Assembly (NCBI GenBank): GCA_947630895.1
Contig: CANRJJ010000003.1
Location: forward strand, 1 to 64,000
Direction of reading: 5' to 3'
Length of the DNA stretch: 64,000 nt
Source: an uncultured Wohlfahrtiimonas sp.
Lineage (GTDB): Bacteria > Pseudomonadota > Gammaproteobacteria > Cardiobacteriales > Wohlfahrtiimonadaceae
The translations under genes were made by a program, and so were the position numbers. This document shows, one piece after another, positions 1-10,218 of this stretch. How positions within the stretch are numbered: position 1 is the stretch's first letter; each line of letters begins with the position of its first letter. The notes beneath the pieces were generated by a model, which saw only the letters and a list, made by a program, of their open reading frames with translations, did not search any database and had not been told where the DNA came from.

Positions 1-50
1 GTGATATAATTTCGCGGTTATTTGCTTAATTATTATACAAAGGAAAATCA

Positions 51-2666
51 ATGAGTGAGTTTGCCAAAGAGATAGTTTCGGTCAACTTAGAAGATGAGAT
101 GAGAAAATCTTATCTTGACTATGCGATGAGCGTGATTATTGGGCGTGCATTGCCCGATGTTCGTGATGGTTTAAAGCCTGTGCATCGTCGTATTTTACAC
201 TCGATGAATCAAACTCATAACGATTGGAATAAGCCTTATAAGAAATCGGCGCGTATCGTGGGTGACGTGATGGGTAAATACCATCCGCATGGTGATAGTG
301 CAATTTATGATTCAATCGTGCGTATGGCACAGCCATTCTCAATGCGTTATATGTTGGTAGATGGTCAAGGTAACTTCGGTTCTGTAGATGGTGACTCACC
401 TGCAGCGATGCGTTATACCGAAGTGAGAATGAGCCGCATTGCTCATACTTTGTTGCAAGACATTGAGAAAGATACAGTAAATTTCGTGCCAAACTATGAT
501 GGCTCAGAAATGGAACCATCAGTATTACCCACTCAAATTCCCAACTTATTAGTAAATGGTTCTTCAGGTATTGCAGTAGGTATGGCGACAAATATTCCGC
601 CACATAATATTACTGAAACGATTAATGCATGTGTTGCTTTGATTAATGATCCTGAGATTACGATTGATGGCTTGATGGAATATATTCCTGCACCCGACTT
701 CCCAACAGCTGCGATTATCAATGGTACGCGTGGTATTCGTGAGGCATATCATACAGGTCGTGGTCGTGTTGTGATTCGTGCGCGTTGTGAAATCGAAATT
801 GATGAAAAGCGTAATCGTGAAGTGATTGTAATTACAGAATTACCTTATCAAGTGAATAAAGCTCGTTTAATCGAAAAAATCGTTGAGTTGCACAGAGATA
901 AAATTGTAGAAGGCATTTCACCAGATGGCTTGCGTGATGAATCTGATAAAGACGGTATGCGTGTTGTTATCGAGTTAAAACGTGGCGAGTCAGGTATGGT
1001 TGTATTGAATCAGCTATACAAACATACATCATTACAAAGCAGTTTCAGTATGAATATGGTTGCGATTGATCAAGGGCAACCAAAATTATTGAATTTAAAA
1101 CAGATCTTAGAAGCATTTGTTGCACATCGTCGTGAAGTCATTACTCGTCGTACTATTTTTGATTTGCGTAAAGCACGTGAGCGTGCGCACTTGTTAGAAG
1201 GTTTAACAGTTGCATTGGTTAATATCGATGAAATGATCGAGTTGATCAGATCCTCACCAGACGGCGCAACAGCAAAAGCGAAAATGTTAGAAAAATATTG
1301 GACAGCGGGTGAAGTTGTACCAATGTTAGAACGCGCAGCGGCATTGAATGAAAATGCACAAATGGCAGAGTTTGCGGGTTATGGCTTAGTTGCGGAAGGT
1401 TATCGTTTAACTGAAACTCAAGCGCAAGCGATCTTGGATATGCGTTTACAGCGTTTAACAGGATTAGAGCAAGATAAAATTCATGCTGAGTACGAAGCAT
1501 TATTAGAAGCTATCACTGCATTTATCGAAATCTTAGTGAATCCTGACCGTTTGAAAGAAGTTGTATTAGAAGAATTAGAAAAAGTACGTTCAGATTTCCA
1601 CGATGAACGTCGTACAGAAATCTGCCAAGCAGCTGAAGATATTAATATTTTAGATTTAATTGCAGATGAGCAAGTGGTGGTAACGTTATCTCATCGTGGT
1701 TATATCAAGTATCAGCAATTGGGTGAATACCAAGCACAGAAACGTGGTGGTCGTGGTAAATCTGCGGCAAAAGTTAAAGATGAAGATTATGTTGTGAATA
1801 TGATGACAGCAAGTACGCATTCACAATTGATGTGTTTCTCTTCAACTGGTCGTGTTTATTGGTTGCATACTTATGAACTCCCAGAAGCAGGTCGTGGTTC
1901 ATCAGGACGCCCGATTATTAATATGTTGCCTTTATCTGAAGGTGAGCGTATTAGCTCAATCATGCCAGTAGATGAATATGTGGCAGATAAATATATTGTG
2001 ATGGCGACGAAATTTGGTGTGATTAAGAAAACTACATTGGATAAATTTTCCAGCCAACGTTCAACAGGTGTGATTGCGATTACATTGGATGAAGGTGATG
2101 AATTAATCGGTACTGAAATCACAGATGGCACAAAAGACATTATGATGTTCACTTCCGACGGTAAAGTGAATCGCTTCAGTGAAGAAGATGTTCGTGATAC
2201 AGGTCGTGGCGCTCGTGGTGTTAAATCAATGAACTTAACAGAAGATCAAACGATTTTATCAATGATCATTCCTGAAGATGACAGCGTTATTTTGATCGCG
2301 ACAGAGAATGGTTATGGTAAACGTACTCGTGCAGAAGAGTTCACGCGCCATCGTCGTGGTGGTAAAGGTATGATCGGTATCCAAACATCAGAGCGTAATG
2401 GTAATGTGATCAGCGCTTGTTTAGTGAAAGAGGAAGAAGAAGTTATTCTGATTTCAAGTAATGGCGTATTGGTTCGTACGAGAGTTTCTGAAATTTCTAT
2501 TTTGGGTCGAAATACACAAGGCGTTCGATTAATTCGATTGGATGAATCAGATAAACTCGTTGGTTTAACTGCTGTTGAAGCAGAAGATCCTGAAGATGAA
2601 GTGATCGATGAATCAGAAACGGTTGAAGTAATAGAAGCCAGTAGTGAAGAAAATCCTGTAGAATAA
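51..2666 (+). CDS. gyrA: DNA gyrase subunit A
   Basis: 871 aa ORF; typical GyrA N-terminus ([29 protein letters not shown]), [24 protein letters not shown]-terminal beta-pinwheel repeats. Confidence 0.98.
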   Translation: MSEFAKEIVSVNLEDEMRKSYLDYAMSVIIGRALPDVRDGLKPVHRRILHSMNQTHNDWNKPYKKSARIVGDVMGKYHPHGDSAIYDSIVRMAQPFSMRYMLVDGQGNFGSVDGDSPAAMRYTEVRMSRIAHTLLQDIEKDTVNFVPNYDGSEMEPSVLPTQIPNLLVNGSSGIAVGMATNIPPHNITETINACVALINDPEITIDGLMEYIPAPDFPTAAIINGTRGIREAYHTGRGRVVIRARCEIEIDEKRNREVIVITELPYQVNKARLIEKIVELHRDKIVEGISPDGLRDESDKDGMRVVIELKRGESGMVVLNQLYKHTSLQSSFSMNMVAIDQGQPKLLNLKQILEAFVAHRREVITRRTIFDLRKARERAHLLEGLTVALVNIDEMIELIRSSPDGATAKAKMLEKYWTAGEVVPMLERAAALNENAQMAEFAGYGLVAEGYRLTETQAQAILDMRLQRLTGLEQDKIHAEYEALLEAITAFIEILVNPDRLKEVVLEELEKVRSDFHDERRTEICQAAEDINILDLIADEQVVVTLSHRGYIKYQQLGEYQAQKRGGRGKSAAKVKDEDYVVNMMTASTHSQLMCFSSTGRVYWLHTYELPEAGRGSSGRPIINMLPLSEGERISSIMPVDEYVADKYIVMATKFGVIKKTTLDKFSSQRSTGVIAITLDEGDELIGTEITDGTKDIMMFTSDGKVNRFSEEDVRDTGRGARGVKSMNLTEDQTILSMIIPEDDSVILIATENGYGKRTRAEEFTRHRRGGKGMIGIQTSERNGNVISACLVKEEEEVILISSNGVLVRTRVSEISILGRNTQGVRLIRLDESDKLVGLTAVEAEDPEDEVIDESETVEVIEASSEENPVE

Positions 2667-2685
2667 TAAATATTCCAAAAACTCA

Positions 2686-2713
2686 AACTAAGGCAGGGCA
2701 ACCTGCCTTAGTT
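2686..2713. terminator. Perfect stem-loop between gyrA and marC-like gene
   Basis: AACTAAGGCAGG-GCAA-CCTGCCTTAGTT: 12-bp perfect stem with GNRA-type tetraloop, then a short T-rich stretch. Confidence 0.7.
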
Positions 2714-2734
2714 CTTTCAACTAGAGAATAATAA

Positions 2735-3409
2735 ATGTTCGATTTTATAAAAATTATATTTGTCGTGTTTTTTATGTTGTTGCCTTTGGCGAATCCTTTA
2801 GTTTCAGTCACTTTGTTGATGAGTTTAGGGGCTCGTTTGCCAGATGAAGAAAAAAAACGACAATCTAAACAGGCGGCGATTTATTCTTTAGCCATGATGT
2901 TGATATGTTTTTATTGCGGTCAAATCGTGATGAAAGTATTCGGCATCTCTATCCCAGGATTAAGAATTGCGGGTGGGTTGATTGTTATGGTCATCGGCTT
3001 TCAGATGCTATTTCCTGCGCAAAGCTCAGCTACAGCGCCAGAATTAGAAAGTAAAAAAGATGAATTAAAAGGTGGCGGCACAAGTGCTTCAAATATAGCT
3101 TTTATTCCGTTAACAATGCCTGGTTTTGCAGGTCCGGGAACGATTGCGATGATTATCAGTATTGCATCAACTTTACCAAGTTTTGATGCGCCAATGTGGG
3201 TAATGTTAAGTGCCCCCATCTTTTCATTTATAGGACTGTCTTTTGTCCTGTGGTTTTGTTTAAAAAGTTCTGCGAAAATAGTCGCAAAAATAGGTCAAAG
3301 TGGCATAGATGCAATATCTCGTGTCATGGGTTTTTTATTAGTATGCATGGGCGTACAGTTCTGTATAAACGGTGTTTTAGAACTAATACAACAGACTGTT
3401 GCTCATTAA
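2735..3409 (+). CDS. MarC family integral membrane protein
   Basis: 224 aa, multi-TM; PLANPLVSVTLL and IPLTMPGFAGPGTIAMII motifs typical of MarC/UPF0056. Confidence 0.85.
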   Translation: MFDFIKIIFVVFFMLLPLANPLVSVTLLMSLGARLPDEEKKRQSKQAAIYSLAMMLICFYCGQIVMKVFGISIPGLRIAGGLIVMVIGFQMLFPAQSSATAPELESKKDELKGGGTSASNIAFIPLTMPGFAGPGTIAMIISIASTLPSFDAPMWVMLSAPIFSFIGLSFVLWFCLKSSAKIVAKIGQSGIDAISRVMGFLLVCMGVQFCINGVLELIQQTVAH

Positions 3410-3439
3410 AATCTCTAACGATTTTAAGAAGGAGTTTCA

Positions 3440-4798
3440 ATGAAGAAAATATTTGTGGGCGCTGAATTTAAAGCGCTCATTTTGTTAGCTTTGCCAATTT
3501 TGTGTACACAACTTTTGCAAGTTGGCATGGGGACGACAGATGTTGCAATTACAGGGCATTTTGATCCTTTAGTGCAATCTGGCGTTGCGATGGGTGTGTT
3601 TGTTTGGAATCCCATTTTATTATTTGCCAGCGGGACATTGATGGCGATTACAATTCTAACTGCCCATCAATTTGGTGCAGGGAGAGTGAAACGTATTCCA
3701 ACGATTTTTCATGGCGGTGTATTGCTGGGGCTATTATTCTCAGTGATCGCAATAATAATCATGTGGAATTCTGCTCATATCCTGAGATTCTTTAAGGTAC
3801 AAGAGGATGTCATTCCTTTATCTGTGGATTACCTTCGTGCTCTTTCTGTGGGTGTGCCTGCAATTTTCTTATTTAATACGTTGCGTTGTGTTTGTGAAGG
3901 CGTTGCTCGACCATTTCCTGTAACGATCGTGACATTCATTGGTTTTATTGTGAATGGTGTAATGAACTATTTCTTGGTCTATGGTTATGAGCCAATTGGT
4001 TTGCCTAGCTATGGAGTGATTGGCTCAGGGTTAGGTACTGCCTTTGCGATGTGGTGTATGTTTGGTAGCTTGATAATGTTTTATCAAGTAGAACCAAGAT
4101 TAAAAAAATTACAGTTATTTCGTTATCGTGCGCGCATTTTGAAGCAAGTGAAAGCTTTGTTGAAAGTTGGCGTACCAAATGGTGCTTCGATTTTTGCAGA
4201 AGTAGCGCTGTTTTCTGTTTCAGGTTTAATTTTGGGTAGATTTGGTGAATTAGTGATTAATAGCCATCAAATTGCACTAAATATTACAAGTTTGTCATTT
4301 ATGGTTCCGTTGAGTACTTCGTTTGCTTTGGTCGCTTTGATTGGGCAAAGAATGGGGCGTAAAGATTATGAAGGTGCTATTCGCATCGCTAAAATGGGAA
4401 GAATTACGTGTTTTGGCATCATGATTGCAACGGGGCTTTATCTGTTTGCATTAAAAGATTATTTACCAATGGTATTCAGTGATGATCCTGCTATTTTGCA
4501 TTTAAGTGCGCATTTATTAATTTATTCAATTATTTTCCAATTGCCTGATGGATTACAAATTGCAGCAGCAGGTTGTTTGCGTGGAATGAAAGATACTAAA
4601 GCGCCAATGGTGATTGGCATTACTTCTTATTGGTTTATTGCTTTGCCTGTGGGTTATTATTTAGCTGTTGAGAGAAACATGCAGGCAGAAGGTGTATGGA
4701 TTGGTTTAATCGTTGGTCTAACATGCTCAGCAATTTTGTCTAACTTGAGATTAGAATGGCAATTTAGAAAAATGAAAAGTATGTACTCTTTGACATAG
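3440..4798 (+). CDS. MATE family multidrug efflux transporter (NorM-like)
   Basis: 452 aa, about 12 TM; MATE pattern (LALPILCTQLLQVGMGTTDVAITGHF; QIALNITSLSFMVPLSTSFA). Confidence 0.9.
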   Translation: MKKIFVGAEFKALILLALPILCTQLLQVGMGTTDVAITGHFDPLVQSGVAMGVFVWNPILLFASGTLMAITILTAHQFGAGRVKRIPTIFHGGVLLGLLFSVIAIIIMWNSAHILRFFKVQEDVIPLSVDYLRALSVGVPAIFLFNTLRCVCEGVARPFPVTIVTFIGFIVNGVMNYFLVYGYEPIGLPSYGVIGSGLGTAFAMWCMFGSLIMFYQVEPRLKKLQLFRYRARILKQVKALLKVGVPNGASIFAEVALFSVSGLILGRFGELVINSHQIALNITSLSFMVPLSTSFALVALIGQRMGRKDYEGAIRIAKMGRITCFGIMIATGLYLFALKDYLPMVFSDDPAILHLSAHLLIYSIIFQLPDGLQIAAAGCLRGMKDTKAPMVIGITSYWFIALPVGYYLAVERNMQAEGVWIGLIVGLTCSAILSNLRLEWQFRKMKSMYSLT

Positions 4799-4839
4799 AT
4801 CAATACTGTCTTTAGATTATGTGCTGAATGAGAATCATT
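4790..4839 (+). promoter_or_regulatory. Putative sigma70 promoter with FNR-like and Fur-like sites upstream of nnrD
   Basis: TTGACA (4790-4795), 17-nt spacer, TAGATT; TTGAC-ATAG-ATCAA overlaps the -35; AATGAGAATCATT (4827-4839) is 12/13 to Fur core AATGATAATCATT. Confidence 0.45.
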
Positions 4840-4969
4840 TCGCTACATTGTTTCGGTGTGTATAAAAAGTGAGCAAGTCGTGGAGGATGCGGCTTTTGGT
4901 ACTATTTTAAATACAGACATAAATCTCTCAATTACTCAATCACACTTTATAGGATTGCTCAGTATTATG

Positions 4970-6469
4970 AATAATGCATCAACACCTTTGTATGATATCC
5001 ATGCGATTAAAGATATAGAAAAGAAAGCATTAGAAACTTTAAATATCGCATCTATCACATTAATGCAGCGAGCTGCGTTGTTTGTTTTGGGTTATTTGTA
5101 TAAAGCTTACCCTGATGTGCGAAAGATCTCGGTGATTGTTGGGGCGGGGCGAAATGGTGGCGATGGTTATTTCTTCGCTCAACAAGCCTTGAGTGCAGGT
5201 TTTGATGTTCGTATTTTTTATTTAACTGACCCAAATAACTTAGTGGATGATGTGCGTAAAGCATATTTGGCGGCAAAAAGCATGGGTGTGCCATGCGAGT
5301 CTTTCTCATCCACTTGTTTGGATGATGCTGATTTAATCATCGATGCGATGATGGGTACAGGTGCAAATAGAGCGTTATCAGGTGAATGGTTAGGTGCTGC
5401 GATGCTGATTAACCGTAGCGGCAAACCTGTTATTTCTTTGGATGTTCCATCAGGATTAAATGCCAATACAGGTGCTATTTTAAGTGAAGCAGTTAAAGCC
5501 ACTGAAACAATCACATTCATTGCTCAGAAGCCAGGTTTATATACAGGTAAAGGTCCTGAGTATGTGGGTAAAGTTATTTGTTCTGATTTAGGTATTCCAG
5601 ATGAATGCTTTGCTTCTATTCATGCCGCATCTTGTTGTTTTAATTCACCAACGATGTCGGAATGGTTTCCTGATCGTAAGAAGTTTAATCATAAAGGAAA
5701 CTTTGGTCATATATTAGTTGTTGGTGGTTATATTGGAATGGCTGGCGCTGCTTTATTGGCAGGTCATGCAGCATTAAGAATTGGTGCAGGCCGTGTATCA
5801 ATCGCAACGCATCCATATCATGCAACGGCAATGATTCCATATCATCCAGAATTAATGGTTCATGGTGTTACAGGTGCTGAAGATTTAGAGCCTTTATTAG
5901 AAGTGGCGACTTGTATTGTGATTGGCTGCGGATTAGGCACTAATGAATGGTCTGTAGAATTAATGAATGCTGTATTGGCATCAGGCAAGCCAATTGTCAT
6001 TGATGCGGATGGATTGAACCTAATCGCGCAAGATAAGATTTCAAAAGAGTTGCTAGAAGAAAATAAAGATAATCATGTGATTACGCCACATCCTGTGGAA
6101 GCGGCAAGATTATTGAAAGGCACTGTTAATGATGTTGAAGCAGATAGATTGGTTTCTGCTTATCAATTGTCAGAAAAATTTGGCATTTCAGTATTGAAAG
6201 GTGCTGGTTCATTAGTATGCGACTCTGACTTTTTAAGCATTAATACAACAGGCAATCCTGCGATGGCAAGTTCTGGAATGGGAGATGCTCTCAGTGGTAT
6301 TATTGCTGGCTTAATCGTTCAAGGTGTTTCGCTAAGACGTGCGACACGATTGGGCGTTTGGTTACATGGTTTTTCAGGGGATTTATGTGCAGCGCAAGGT
6401 TATCGCTCAGTCATCGCAACAGATGTGATTGAGTTTTTACCTAAAGCGATTGCACAATTGAAGGAATAA
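4970..6469 (+). CDS. nnr: Bifunctional NAD(P)H-hydrate epimerase / ADP-dependent NAD(P)H-hydrate dehydratase
   Basis: Fused YjeF_N (VIVGAGRNGGDGYFFAQ) and carbohydrate-kinase-like (GHILVVGGYIGMAGAALLAG; NTTGNPAMASSGMGDALSGIIAGL) domains. Track ORF starts at GTG 4856, but homology begins after ATG 4970 (MNNASTPLYDIHAIKDIE). Confidence 0.92.
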   Translation, partial: NNASTPLYDIHAIKDIEKKALETLNIASITLMQRAALFVLGYLYKAYPDVRKISVIVGAGRNGGDGYFFAQQALSAGFDVRIFYLTDPNNLVDDVRKAYLAAKSMGVPCESFSSTCLDDADLIIDAMMGTGANRALSGEWLGAAMLINRSGKPVISLDVPSGLNANTGAILSEAVKATETITFIAQKPGLYTGKGPEYVGKVICSDLGIPDECFASIHAASCCFNSPTMSEWFPDRKKFNHKGNFGHILVVGGYIGMAGAALLAGHAALRIGAGRVSIATHPYHATAMIPYHPELMVHGVTGAEDLEPLLEVATCIVIGCGLGTNEWSVELMNAVLASGKPIVIDADGLNLIAQDKISKELLEENKDNHVITPHPVEAARLLKGTVNDVEADRLVSAYQLSEKFGISVLKGAGSLVCDSDFLSINTTGNPAMASSGMGDALSGIIAGLIVQGVSLRRATRLGVWLHGFSGDLCAAQGYRSVIATDVIEFLPKAIAQLKE

Positions 6470-6470
6470 A

Positions 6471-6932
6471 ATGGATTCATTGATTCTTGAGTTACAAAGT
6501 GAAGCAGATACAGCCGCGATTGCAGAAAAATTAGCAGAAGTGGTTGTGTCTAATAATTTGCAAACATTGAAAGTGTATTTGTCTGGAGAGTTGGGTGCAG
6601 GAAAAACTACTTTCTCAAAATACTTTTTAAAAGCATTGGGCGTTGAAGAAACGATTAAAAGCCCAACGTACACAATCATTGAAAGTTATCGAGTAGATGA
6701 TTTAGAGATTGATCACATTGATTTATATCGTATTCAAGAAGAAGATTTGTATGATTTAGGCTTCTTGGAAGATGATCATAAACTTTGGTTGATTGAGTGG
6801 CCTGAAAAAGGTGGAGACTCATTGCCAGAGTGTGATTTATTATTATCTTTAGAAAGATCTGAAAGCTTGAATATGACATTGTTGCCCAAAACTGAAGTTG
6901 GGCAACAAGTTTTGTCTAAATTAGATATCTAA
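6471..6932 (+). CDS. tsaE: tRNA threonylcarbamoyladenosine biosynthesis ATPase TsaE
   Basis: 153 aa; Walker A GELGAGKTTFSKYFLKALG, SPTYTIIESY, DLYRI; follows nnr as in many gammaproteobacteria. Confidence 0.93.
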   Translation: MDSLILELQSEADTAAIAEKLAEVVVSNNLQTLKVYLSGELGAGKTTFSKYFLKALGVEETIKSPTYTIIESYRVDDLEIDHIDLYRIQEEDLYDLGFLEDDHKLWLIEWPEKGGDSLPECDLLLSLERSESLNMTLLPKTEVGQQVLSKLDI

Positions 6933-7598
6933 AGCAAATTTAGATGTTTGGCGATCTAACGGAATAATTGTCGTTTGGTCGCCTAAATATGCACGTGTTT
7001 TTGCATCATAGAATGCGTAGCGAAGTACGATATTGTCAGAATTGACTTTATATACGCCCATGACTAAAGCATCCGCTTTGAAAATACTTGCAGCTTTGCT
7101 TGCTTCCGCTGTCGGTGTGATCAATCCATTATGTACAACGATCATATCTCTTTTGTAACGAATGTATTTAGCGGTTGCCGTTTTACCGATCGCATCAACT
7201 AAACCCATTGCTGAAACACGACCTGCTTTTTCACTCTTATTAATATCATTCACATTAACCAGTGCACCGACTAAGAATGATTTGTGTTGAGCAAAAATAT
7301 TTGGATATTTGTGTTTCACATCTACAATCGATTTTCTCAAAGCTTCTTGCATTTTAAATGAAGAGTTTTGGTTATATTCAGCAACATCACGATCTAAAGA
7401 ACTTCTCTCTACGGCATCTATTTTAAATTCATTATATTTATCGTATGAGTATTTGGGTTGTTCTGCGATTGGTTGATCATAAGGCACGCCATAAACTGGT
7501 GCGCCGTCTACTGCTGGCCATATACAACCAGACAATAAGATTAAGCTTATTGCACTTAAAGGGATTATTTTTTTCATAGTTATCCTGTTTTTATACAA
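6921..7598 (-). CDS. Lipoprotein, DUF799/GNA1162-like
   Basis: Signal peptide with lipobox (SLILLSGCIW); 3' end overlaps tsaE 3' end by 12 bp. Likely start at the MKKIIPLSAISLILLSGC methionine. Confidence 0.6.
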   Translation of the reverse strand: MYKNRITMKKIIPLSAISLILLSGCIWPAVDGAPVYGVPYDQPIAEQPKYSYDKYNEFKIDAVERSSLDRDVAEYNQNSSFKMQEALRKSIVDVKHKYPNIFAQHKSFLVGALVNVNDINKSEKAGRVSAMGLVDAIGKTATAKYIRYKRDMIVVHNGLITPTAEASKAASIFKADALVMGVYKVNSDNIVLRYAFYDAKTRAYLGDQTTIIPLDRQTSKFALDI

Positions 7599-7693
7599 TT
7601 TTATGGTGATTTGAATTTAAGCCCCGCAATTATATCATGGAAAAATAATCAATCATTTGTATTTCTATTTTGTGCAAGATAGTGGGGTTTGTT

Positions 7694-7707
7694 CTGATCA
7701 AGATCAA
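7694..7707. promoter_or_regulatory. FNR/ANR-like site upstream of mrp
   Basis: CTGAT-CAAG-ATCAA, 9/10 to TTGAT-N4-ATCAA; a -10-like TAGAAT follows at 7743-7748. Confidence 0.35.
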
Positions 7708-7781
7708 TGCATGAGTTTTCTCCTTGTTTAGCTAAGCCATGATAGAATACGAGTAATTTTGTAGATTAAATTGAGGGCTGT

Positions 7782-8864
7782 ATGAAAGAACAAATTATTA
7801 ATGCTTTAAATGATGTCAAAGTCGTTTTTGACAATAAAAAATTAGGCGATTTGTTACGTGTGACATCTGTAGATTGGTCTGAGCAAGATCGTGTATATAC
7901 GATCTCAATTTCATTGAATTTTGAAAGCAAAACATACAATGATGCATTAGTAAAAGCATGTGGTGAAGCAATTCAGCCGTTATTGAAATCAGGCGAAAGC
8001 GTGCGCTTTGAGATTAAAGCTAAAAATGTTACGCATCGTGTGCAAAATAGCTTGAAGCCTTTAAAAAATATTAAAAATATTATCGCGATCGGTTCAGGGA
8101 AAGGTGGCGTTGGTAAATCAACAACTTCAATTAATATTGCATATGCTTTAAAAAGAGAAGGTTTTTCTGTTGGTATTTTAGATGCGGATATTTATGGCCC
8201 AAGTATGCCAAAAATGTTGGGGACAAATGACAAGCCTGTGTCGAAAGATAATAAGAGCATGGAGCCAATTGAAATAGATGGCTTGCAAGCAATGTCTATT
8301 GGCTTTTTGATTGATGAAGAAAACGCAACTATTTGGCGTGCGCCGATGGCCGTTAGTGCTTTAACGCAATTATTGAATGATACGAATTGGCGTGATTTGG
8401 ATTATTTAATCATCGATATGCCACCAGGAACAGGTGATATCCAATTAACATTGTCACAAAAAATCCCAGTAGCAGGCAGCGTAGTTGTAACAACACCTCA
8501 AGATATTGCTTTGATTGATGCGCGTAAAGGCATTGATATGTTCCAAAAAGTGGATGTGCCAATTTTAGGTATTGTTGAAAACATGAGCACGCACGTTTGT
8601 TCTAACTGCGGTCACGAAGAAGCGATTTTCGGCGTAGATGGTGGTAAAGAATTAGCTGCATCAACGCATGTTCCATTATTGGGTCAATTGCCACTAGATA
8701 TTCGTGTGCGTACAGCATTAGATAAAGGCGATGTTCAGTCATTAAATGATTCGGATATTGCTTTGCGTTATCAAGAGATTGCACTTAAAATGGTTTCCCA
8801 TTTGTCACAGATTCCTAAAGATGTGGCAGGAAAATTTCCTAAAATTGTTGTAGAGAATAGCTAA
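7782..8864 (+). CDS. mrp: Mrp/ApbC family iron-sulfur carrier P-loop ATPase
   Basis: 360 aa; GSGKGGVGKSTTSINIA, CSNCGHEEAIFG, DMPPGTGDIQLTLSQ. Confidence 0.95.
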   Translation: MKEQIINALNDVKVVFDNKKLGDLLRVTSVDWSEQDRVYTISISLNFESKTYNDALVKACGEAIQPLLKSGESVRFEIKAKNVTHRVQNSLKPLKNIKNIIAIGSGKGGVGKSTTSINIAYALKREGFSVGILDADIYGPSMPKMLGTNDKPVSKDNKSMEPIEIDGLQAMSIGFLIDEENATIWRAPMAVSALTQLLNDTNWRDLDYLIIDMPPGTGDIQLTLSQKIPVAGSVVVTTPQDIALIDARKGIDMFQKVDVPILGIVENMSTHVCSNCGHEEAIFGVDGGKELAASTHVPLLGQLPLDIRVRTALDKGDVQSLNDSDIALRYQEIALKMVSHLSQIPKDVAGKFPKIVVENS

Positions 8865-8867
8865 ATT

Positions 8868-9437
8868 ATGAGCATTAAATCTGATCGTTGGATCCGTGAA
8901 CAAGCCGAAAAATACGGCATGATCGAACCTTTTGCACCTCAGCAAGTCCGTTATGGTGAAGATCAAAATCGCATCATTAGTTACGGCACATCTAGCTATG
9001 GTTATGATGTTCGTTGTAGTAATGAATTTAAAGTGTTTACGAATATTAACTCAACAATTGTTGATCCAAAAAACTTTGAAGAAGGTACATTCGTGGATGT
9101 TCAGTCGGATGTATGCATCATTCCACCGAACTCTTTTGCTTTGGCTAGAACGGTAGAATATTTCCGTATTCCTCGCAGTGTTTTGACAGTGTGTTTGGGT
9201 AAATCAACTTATGCACGTTGTGGCATTATTGTGAATGTAACGCCTTTAGAACCAGAGTGGGAAGGGCACGTAACATTAGAATTCTCTAACACAACGCCAT
9301 TACCTGCAAAAATTTATGCAGGCGAAGGTGTAGCTCAAATGCTATTTTTCGAATCTGATGAAATTTGTGAAACATCTTATAAAGATCGTGGTGGTAAATA
9401 CCAAGGTCAAACAGGTGTAACGCTACCAAGAACATAA
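8868..9437 (+). CDS. dcd: dCTP deaminase
   Basis: 189 aa; [53 protein letters not shown]. Confidence 0.97.
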   Translation: MSIKSDRWIREQAEKYGMIEPFAPQQVRYGEDQNRIISYGTSSYGYDVRCSNEFKVFTNINSTIVDPKNFEEGTFVDVQSDVCIIPPNSFALARTVEYFRIPRSVLTVCLGKSTYARCGIIVNVTPLEPEWEGHVTLEFSNTTPLPAKIYAGEGVAQMLFFESDEICETSYKDRGGKYQGQTGVTLPRT

Positions 9438-9446
9438 AAAAGGATA

Positions 9447-10214
9447 ATGATGTCTGATATCAGAATTAAAACGCCAGAACAAATCGAAGGTATCCGTAAG
9501 GCTTGCCGTTTAGCATCAGATGTTTTGGATATGATTGGTGATTATGTCAAAGTCGGCGTAACAACGTTGGAACTAGACAATATCATGAATGATTATATCG
9601 TTAAGCATGGTGCTATTTCTGCGTGTTTTGGCTATGGTGATCCAGGTTTTCCAAGATACACATGTATTTCTTTGAATCATGTGGTTTGTCATGGTATTCC
9701 AAATGATAAAGCACTTAAAAAAGGCGATATTTTAAACATTGATGTTACCGTGATTTTAGATGGCTATTATGGTGATAATAGCCGTATGTATAAAGCGGGT
9801 GAAATTTCTACATTGGCACAACGCCTTATCGACACAACATACGAAAGCATGATGTTGGGTATTGAAGTTGTGAAGCCAGGTGCAGAGTTCCGTGAAATTG
9901 GTCGTGTGATTCAAAAACATGCACATGCGAATCATTTCTCTGTAGTAGAGGATTTTTGTGGGCATGGCGTTGGTGTTGAGTTTCACGAAGCACCATTAGT
10001 TTTGCATTATGATTCGCCAAAAGTGACTGATATCATGCAAGAAGGCATGATTTTCACGATTGAACCAATGCTGAATGTCGGAAAACATGCTTGTAAAGTA
10101 TTATCGGATAATTGGACTGTTGTCACACGAGATCGCTCTTTGTCAGCACAGTGGGAGCATCAAATTTTAGTCACAGCAACAGGGTATGAAATTTTAACGC
10201 TATCAAATAAATAA
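9447..10214 (+). CDS. map: Methionine aminopeptidase type I
   Basis: 255 aa; SLNHVVCHGIPNDKALKKGDILNIDVTVILDGYYGDNSRMY, VEDFCGHGVG. Confidence 0.95.
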   Translation: MMSDIRIKTPEQIEGIRKACRLASDVLDMIGDYVKVGVTTLELDNIMNDYIVKHGAISACFGYGDPGFPRYTCISLNHVVCHGIPNDKALKKGDILNIDVTVILDGYYGDNSRMYKAGEISTLAQRLIDTTYESMMLGIEVVKPGAEFREIGRVIQKHAHANHFSVVEDFCGHGVGVEFHEAPLVLHYDSPKVTDIMQEGMIFTIEPMLNVGKHACKVLSDNWTVVTRDRSLSAQWEHQILVTATGYEILTLSNK

Positions 10215-10218
10215 TATT

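Noticed and set aside
136-721. Minus-strand ORFs of 60-155 aa inside gyrA and similar shadow ORFs throughout the window
   Set aside because: Fully embedded antisense to well-supported genes, no homology recognisable.
4856-4969. N-terminal extension of the nnr ORF from GTG 4856
   Set aside because: The extension (MCIKSEQVVEDAAFGTILNTDINLSITQSHFIGLLSI) has no YjeF_N similarity and lies over the promoter-proximal leader; ATG 4970 is the likelier start.
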